Below, piece by piece: positions 30,253 through 30,354 of a stretch of 30,354 bases of DNA. This DNA is from CAYQJS01 sp964417895 (GTDB taxonomy: Bacteria > Chloroflexota > UBA6077 > SHYK01). The DNA lies in NCBI GenBank assembly GCA_964417895.1, contig CAYQJS010000060.1:1-30354 (forward strand). The letters run 5' to 3'. A program made the position numbers and the translations under genes. How positions within the stretch are numbered: position 1 is the first letter of the stretch; each line of letters starts with the position of its first letter. Below the pieces are notes generated by a model. The model did not search any database and was not told the origin of the DNA. It was given only the letters and a program-made list of their open reading frames with translations.

Positions 30253-30352
30253 CAGGCTGCTAAAAAACCCCGCTCACCCTGAGCTTGTCGAAGGGCTCCA
30301 TGTGGTTCGACAGGCTCACCACGAGCGGAACCCAACCTTTTTCAGCAGCCTG
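30253..30352. repeat. MITE-like element, second copy
   Basis: CAGGCTGCTAAAAAA (30253-30267) and TTTTTCAGCAGCCTG (30338-30352) are inverted ends with one mismatch. The interior again carries 'CTCACCCTGAGCTTGTCGAA' and 'TTCGACAGGCTCACC' motifs. It sits just upstream of the MFS gene and reaches the window edge. Confidence 0.72.
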
Positions 30353-30354
30353 CT

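Noticed and set aside
1..30354. tRNA or rRNA genes, including a tRNA at the element ends
   Set aside because: No cloverleaf with a TTCRANY loop or CCA end, and no conserved rRNA stretch, was recognised. The element ends are in a protein gene.

Overview
The window looks like a chromosomal segment of a GC-rich, probably uncultured bacterium, most like a Chloroflexota lineage. This rests on the kind of genes present (class II aldolases, cyclase-family hydrolase, LVIVD propeller, VOC proteins, an orphan molybdenum hydroxylase subunit, EgtB/SenA-like enzyme) and on many short palindromic intergenic repeats. It is an inference from gene content, with no marker gene to confirm it.

The striking region is positions ~814-11159, a ~10.35-kb integrated element. 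It sits inside a GNAT acetyltransferase gene whose 5' half (598-815) and 3' half (11160-11460) can be rejoined in frame. All element genes are on the minus strand. From the right end they are: two small ORFs, an archaeo-eukaryotic-type primase with an NrS-1-polymerase-like domain, two Zn-ribbon proteins, a small HTH protein, an HK97 prohead protease, an HK97 major capsid protein and two small phage-like proteins. After these come a Zn-motif membrane protein, a Panacea-type toxin-antitoxin pair, an intact GNAT paralogue of the disrupted gene, and a large serine recombinase at the left end. No terminase, portal, tail or lysis gene is seen. The layout recalls the small prophage-like element phiRv1 of Mycobacterium tuberculosis and capsid-forming phage satellites. 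It would make its own capsid, replicate and integrate, but would need a helper for packaging and tails. Two features stand out: it carries a replacement copy of the gene it breaks, and its integrase borrows its last codons and stop from the host gene.

Right of the element, 11427-17833 is a minus-strand run: an orphan metal-chelate/cobalamin-type binding lipoprotein, a cyclase-family hydrolase, an LVIVD propeller, a double VOC protein and two paralogous class II aldolases, probably a small-molecule catabolic cluster. From 18276 the genes are mixed: a six-Asp-box propeller, a PEP-utilising-enzyme-like fragment, a nucleotidyltransferase, a large alpha/beta hydrolase, a molybdenum hydroxylase large subunit, an EgtB/SenA-like protein, a haem-oxygenase-fold protein and an MFS transporter.

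The flanks are full of short palindromic repeats: 'CTCACC..GGTGAG' families, 'GTAGGGGC' hairpins, and MITE-like units with 'CAGGCTGCTGAAA' ends. I see none inside the element. One repeat copy lies in frame inside the EgtB/SenA-like gene.
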